Part shown: one piece after another, positions 6,039 through 8,637 of the stretch | Layout: every line of letters starts with the position of its first letter | Position numbering within the stretch: the stretch's first letter is position 1 | Notes under the pieces: model-generated | What the model was told of the DNA's origin: nothing | Database searches by the model: none | The model's input: only the letters and a program-made list of their open reading frames with translations | Made by a program: the position numbers and the translations under genes | Source of the DNA: an uncultured Chlorobiaceae bacterium | GTDB taxonomy: Bacteria; Bacteroidota; Chlorobiia; Chlorobiales; Chlorobiaceae | NCBI GenBank assembly: GCA_903929845.1 | Contig: CAIYWF010000188.1 | Location: forward strand, 1-8,637 | Reading direction: 5' to 3' | DNA: 8,637 bases

Positions 6039-7869
6039 GGATAACGTTTTGTTGATCAAGATCATGGTCGCCGCAAAAACGGTCAATGAGGCGAAGAAAT
6101 TGAGCGCCGTAGCGTTCGAGCTTTACTTCTCCGACTCCTGAAACAGTCAACATGGTTTCGGCGGTACGAGGATAGAGTGCTGCCATGTCATGAAGCGTGC
6201 GGTCTGAGAAGACAATGTAGGGAGGAATCCCCTGCTCATCGGCGATCTGCTTGCGGAGTGTTCTGAGGAGCTCGAAAAGCTCCTGATTGTATGGCGCTTC
6301 TGAAGAAACGGGCTTTACCAATGACGCTTTTGTTTTTTTCTTTTCCAGCACCTGGACAATTTCAATACGATCCTCGCCCTTCAGGAGCTGAATCGCCTTT
6401 GGGAGGAGAAACAGAGTTGGATAGAGCCCTTCTGATTTCTCGATGACTTTTTGTGCAAGAAGTTCATCAATAAGCTGTCGCCAATATTTTTTTTCGTGCT
6501 CTTTCCCCACTCCGTATGTTTTGAGGCGATCGTGCCCAAAGTCACGTATCTTTTTGTTGGCGCTTCCGGTGACAATATCCACAATATGCATTGCGCCAAA
6601 CCGTTCTTCTGTGCGCACTATTGCGGAGAGCAGCATTTGCGCTTCACGAGTGCAGTCAACTACTTCGCGTGTACCAAGACAGATGTCACAGGAGTTGCAG
6701 TTATCGTGCGGATAGCTCTCTCCGAAATAGTCGAGCAGCGTTCTGCGTCGGCAGACTGAGTTGCTGGCGAAGCCGATCACCTTCGTCAGGGCTCCGAGCG
6801 CTCTGGCTCGTTCAGTTTCGTCCAGCATCGAATCGATAAAGAAGCGCACTTTGGGAATATCTCCCTGCGCAAACAGAAGAGTGCAGTGCGCGGGTTCGCC
6901 GTCACGTCCTGCCCTGCCGGTTTCCTGGTAGTAGTTCTCGATGCTTTTCGGCAGATCGGCATGAATAACAAACCTGATATTTGATTTGTCGATGCCCATG
7001 CCAAAAGCTATGGTGGCGACGATGACATCTACTTCATCGCGTATGAAAGCTTCCTGGTTGTGTTTTCGATCAGTATCGCTGAGACCTGCGTGATAAGGGA
7101 GGGCGCGAAACCCTTTAGTCTGCAGCATGGCCGCAGTATCGTTCACGCTTTTGCGGCTGGTACGGTAGATGATGCCCGCTTTGCCAGAATTGTTTTTAAG
7201 CTGGGCGACAAGCTGGGCTTCCGGATTGTCCTTGAAACGGACGTCATAGAAAAGATTCGGACGATCGAATGATGCCCTGACAACAAGAGGAGCACGCAGC
7301 GCAAGTTTTTCAAGAATATCCTGCTGTACCCTGTGCGTTGCCGTTGCTGTAAAGGCTGCAACCGGAAGGTCTGGAAAGAGCGTGACGAGTGCGGAGAGTG
7401 AGAGGTAATCCGGGCGAAAGTCGTGCCCCCATTCTGAGATGCAGTGCGCTTCATCAATCACCGCCATACTGATCTTCACTCTGCCGATCACCTCCCGGAA
7501 GTGGTCAAGAGTAAAGCGCTCGGGGGCAACATAAAGCAAGTCGAGTGAATTGGTGAGCAAATCGCGCATCACTTCATCGCGCTCGTCAGGCAAAAGTGAG
7601 CTGTTGAGAAAGGCTGCACGTATGCCGTTCGCAAGTGCTCCATCGACCTGGTCTTTCATGAGGGCAATGAGCGGACTGATCACCATACAGGTGCCAGGCA
7701 GCATGACTGCCGGGAGTTGATAGCAAAGTGATTTGCCGCCTCCGGTTGGCATAACGGCGAAAACATCTTTTTTGGAGAGAATAGCCCGGACAATCCGTTC
7801 CTGGTTTGGCCGGAATTCACGGAAGCCGAAAACCTTGCGGAGAGTGTCGAAAAGAGCAGTCTCTGACAT
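6031..7869 (-). CDS. recQ: ATP-dependent DNA helicase RecQ
   Basis: RecQ unwinds DNA 3' to 5' in recombination and stalled-fork repair. Numbered from the ATG at 7869 the protein has 612 residues, close to E. coli RecQ (about 610). Motifs run in order: FRPNQE motif 0 (19-24), Walker A MPTGGGKS (40-47), DEAH (139-142) followed by the aromatic-rich loop through WGHDFRPDY, FTATAT (173-178), IAFGMGIDK (287-295) and arginine-finger motif QETGRAGRDG (315-324). The RecQ zinc site is complete (C373, C391, C394, C397), a winged-helix region follows (about 405-500), and a C-terminal HRDC domain (about 525-600) contains LTVSGVGEVKLERYG. All three canonical domains are therefore present. An in-frame GTG at 7899 would add ten residues; neither start has a strong Shine-Dalgarno, and the ATG gives the more typical N-terminus. 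The gene is divergent from rubredoxin and is followed with an 8-base overlap by the ElyC-like gene. Confidence 0.96.
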   Translation of the reverse strand: MSETALFDTLRKVFGFREFRPNQERIVRAILSKKDVFAVMPTGGGKSLCYQLPAVMLPGTCMVISPLIALMKDQVDGALANGIRAAFLNSSLLPDERDEVMRDLLTNSLDLLYVAPERFTLDHFREVIGRVKISMAVIDEAHCISEWGHDFRPDYLSLSALVTLFPDLPVAAFTATATHRVQQDILEKLALRAPLVVRASFDRPNLFYDVRFKDNPEAQLVAQLKNNSGKAGIIYRTSRKSVNDTAAMLQTKGFRALPYHAGLSDTDRKHNQEAFIRDEVDVIVATIAFGMGIDKSNIRFVIHADLPKSIENYYQETGRAGRDGEPAHCTLLFAQGDIPKVRFFIDSMLDETERARALGALTKVIGFASNSVCRRRTLLDYFGESYPHDNCNSCDICLGTREVVDCTREAQMLLSAIVRTEERFGAMHIVDIVTGSANKKIRDFGHDRLKTYGVGKEHEKKYWRQLIDELLAQKVIEKSEGLYPTLFLLPKAIQLLKGEDRIEIVQVLEKKKTKASLVKPVSSEAPYNQELFELLRTLRKQIADEQGIPPYIVFSDRTLHDMAALYPRTAETMLTVSGVGEVKLERYGAQFLRLIDRFCGDHDLDQQNVIHG

Positions 7870-7917
7870 TACATTAAAAATCTTGTCCGCTGATTTCACG
7901 AATTTTCTGTATCATCA

Positions 7918-7946
7918 ATTGTAATCCAGACAGCTTTATTAATTAA
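7918..7946 (-). promoter_or_regulatory. Candidate recQ promoter
   Basis: On the minus strand TTAATT (7946-7941, 3/6 to -35) is followed after 17 bases by TACAAT (7923-7918, 5/6 to -10). This would start transcripts near 7911, ahead of both possible recQ starts. The stretch 7870-7960 must also hold the rubredoxin promoter, but no good plus-strand box pair was found there, and the rubredoxin ATG has only a weak purine stretch (GAAAAG, 7949-7954) in front. Confidence 0.35.
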
Positions 7947-7960
7947 ACGAAAAGTACACC

Positions 7961-8119
7961 ATGGAAAAATGGGTCTGTGTACCATGCGGCTATGTCTATG
8001 ATCCTGAGGTTGGCGATCCTGACGGTGGCATCGCACCGGGAACTCCTTTCGAAAACATCCCTGATGATTGGGTCTGCCCGGTCTGCGGAGTGGACAAGTC
8101 ATCGTTTGAACAAGAGTAA
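7961..8119 (+). CDS. rub: Rubredoxin
   Basis: This 52-residue protein is of the classical small rubredoxin type. Two knuckles, VCVPCGYVYDP (C6, C9) and VCPVCGVDKSSF (C39, C42), provide the four cysteines that bind one iron atom. Between them are the conserved acidic, glycine-rich segment and PDDW (34-37). Rubredoxins are cytoplasmic one-electron carriers. In anaerobes they pass electrons to oxygen- or peroxide-reducing enzymes such as rubrerythrin or flavodiiron proteins, or to other oxidoreductases. No partner is in the window, so the acceptor is unknown. The frame starts at ATG, ends at TAA and contains all conserved positions, so it is complete. It stands alone on the plus strand, divergent from recQ and convergent to mtgA. 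There is no signal peptide. Confidence 0.97.
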   Translation: MEKWVCVPCGYVYDPEVGDPDGGIAPGTPFENIPDDWVCPVCGVDKSSFEQE

Positions 8120-8134
8120 TCGACGCAGCAAATA

Positions 8135-8177
8135 AAGTGCGGTGCGCGCCCTGTGCCATCAGGGCGCACCGGTACTT
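8135..8177. terminator. Strong hairpin between convergent rubredoxin and mtgA genes
   Basis: GGTGCGCGCCCTG (8141-8153) and CAGGGCGCACC (8160-8170) form an 11-pair GC-rich stem with a two-base bulge and a six-base loop. AAGTGC (8135-8140) and GTACTT (8172-8177) extend it by about six more pairs. The hairpin starts 15 bases after the rubredoxin stop. The flanks are only modestly U-rich (ACTTCC on plus, ACTTTATTTG on minus), but a shared bidirectional terminator is the likely role. The right arm is coding sequence of mtgA, whose stop codon (8161-8159) sits at the loop. Confidence 0.65.
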
Positions 8178-8637
8178 CCATTCCCTGGTGTCGTTTCAGA
8201 AGGAGTCCCTTGACTCTTTTTTTCTGGAACAGCGCCATCACGTTGAGTGACACTTTTGGCGGTGGTGTCTGCGGTAATTGCCTGATCAAGCAGAAACTGC
8301 GGCACCCCGATCACCACCGAATCAACTGCAGTGGTATCAGGTGTTACGGTTATCACCTCTTTATAGTCCGGAACAACGATGCCGCGCCTCCGCATAATGG
8401 CATAAATCAGACTTGAGCGATTGCGAACATAGCGTGAAGAGCCTGTGGGAGAGAACACAATTGGATTGGGAAGTACGGCTGCAAGTCTTGATGCCTCTCT
8501 TGCCGAAAGTTTTGCAGGACTGACACCGTAGTAGTGGCGGGCAGCCTCTCCTATACCGAAAATACCGTCACCCCATTCGGCAATATTCACATAGAGCTCA
8601 AGAATCCTGCGCTTCGAAAGTGTTTTTTCAAGTCTCC
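8159..8637 (-). CDS. mtgA: Monofunctional peptidoglycan glycosyltransferase MtgA, C-terminal part (runs off right edge)
   Basis: The minus-strand frame is open from the right edge to TGA (8161-8159). The visible residues contain conserved late motifs of family 51 glycosyltransferases: KRRILELYVNIAEWGDGIFG, then GIGEAARHYYG and REASRLAAVLPNP. The match is to monofunctional MtgA rather than to bifunctional class A PBPs, because the protein ends about 115 residues after the domain's LPNP motif with no transpeptidase domain. MtgA polymerises glycan strands from lipid II at the periplasmic face of the inner membrane. The N-terminal membrane anchor and catalytic glutamates lie outside the window. 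After VVPDYKEV the last roughly 64 residues form a Thr/Ser/Pro/Gly-rich tail, longer than in E. coli MtgA. A GTG at 8590 is an internal codon, not the start. The gene is convergent to rubredoxin. Confidence 0.9.
   Translation of the reverse strand, partial: RLEKTLSKRRILELYVNIAEWGDGIFGIGEAARHYYGVSPAKLSAREASRLAAVLPNPIVFSPTGSSRYVRNRSSLIYAIMRRRGIVVPDYKEVITVTPDTTAVDSVVIGVPQFLLDQAITADTTAKSVTQRDGAVPEKKSQGTPSETTPGNGSTGAP

Noticed and set aside
6039..6086. Upstream start giving the ElyC-like protein 16 more residues
   Set aside because: The extra codons lie inside the recQ HRDC-end coding sequence and do not fit the family's N-terminus. The ATG overlapping the recQ stop gives the expected length.
7870..7899. 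GTG start extending RecQ by ten residues
   Set aside because: It is possible, but there is no Shine-Dalgarno and ATG at 7869 gives a typical RecQ N-terminus, so the shorter form was preferred.
1..8637. Search for CRISPR arrays, insertion sequences, tRNA/rRNA genes, integrase or toxin-antitoxin and defence modules
   Set aside because: No spaced direct repeats, terminal inverted repeats with a transposase, or cloverleaf sequence were seen. Almost all of the window is taken by recognisable housekeeping genes.

Overview
The window reads as ordinary chromosomal DNA from a bacterium of moderate GC content. It carries DNA-repair, envelope and redox genes, and shows no sign of a mobile element, CRISPR array or tRNA/rRNA gene. 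The NusG paralogue of the Bacteroidota/Chlorobi UpxY type, a UvrA lacking the extra upstream CxxC pair, a 52-residue anaerobe-type rubredoxin and the general protein style suggest a green sulfur bacterium (Chlorobium/Pelodictyon-like). That placement is an inference from protein character and was not tested by a search.

Layout. At the left edge is the N-terminal part of a small cysteine-rich protein on the minus strand (1-124). It faces away from uvrA, which is on the plus strand (354-3194). The 229-base gap between them holds candidate promoters for both directions and a perfect 13-base palindrome. uvrA converges on a minus-strand block, and a long inverted repeat (3209-3273) lies between the stop codons.

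The minus-strand block, in transcription order, is recQ (7869 to 6031), an ElyC/SanA/YdcF-like membrane protein (6038 to 5268, overlapping recQ by 8 bases), a specialised NusG paralogue (5175 to 4591) and an MFS transporter (GTG start, 4514 to 3276). The gaps between the last three are 92 and 76 bases, and no convincing terminator was seen in either, so co-transcription is possible. A rubredoxin gene (7961-8119, plus strand) diverges from recQ. It converges on the C-terminal part of mtgA (minus strand, 8159 to beyond the right edge) across a strong hairpin.

How the genes work together. UvrA (nucleotide excision repair) and RecQ (recombination and replication-fork repair) are housekeeping genome-maintenance proteins. 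The ElyC-like protein and MtgA both relate to the cell envelope and peptidoglycan. The NusG paralogue is of a type that usually regulates polysaccharide operons, but here only a transporter lies downstream. No clearly novel multi-gene system is visible. The points most worth a second look are the isolated NusG paralogue with a possible coupled leader peptide, the repeated ATGGATGA start/stop junction, the unusual convergent hairpins, the reduced UvrA zinc ligand set and the truncated Cys-rich protein.
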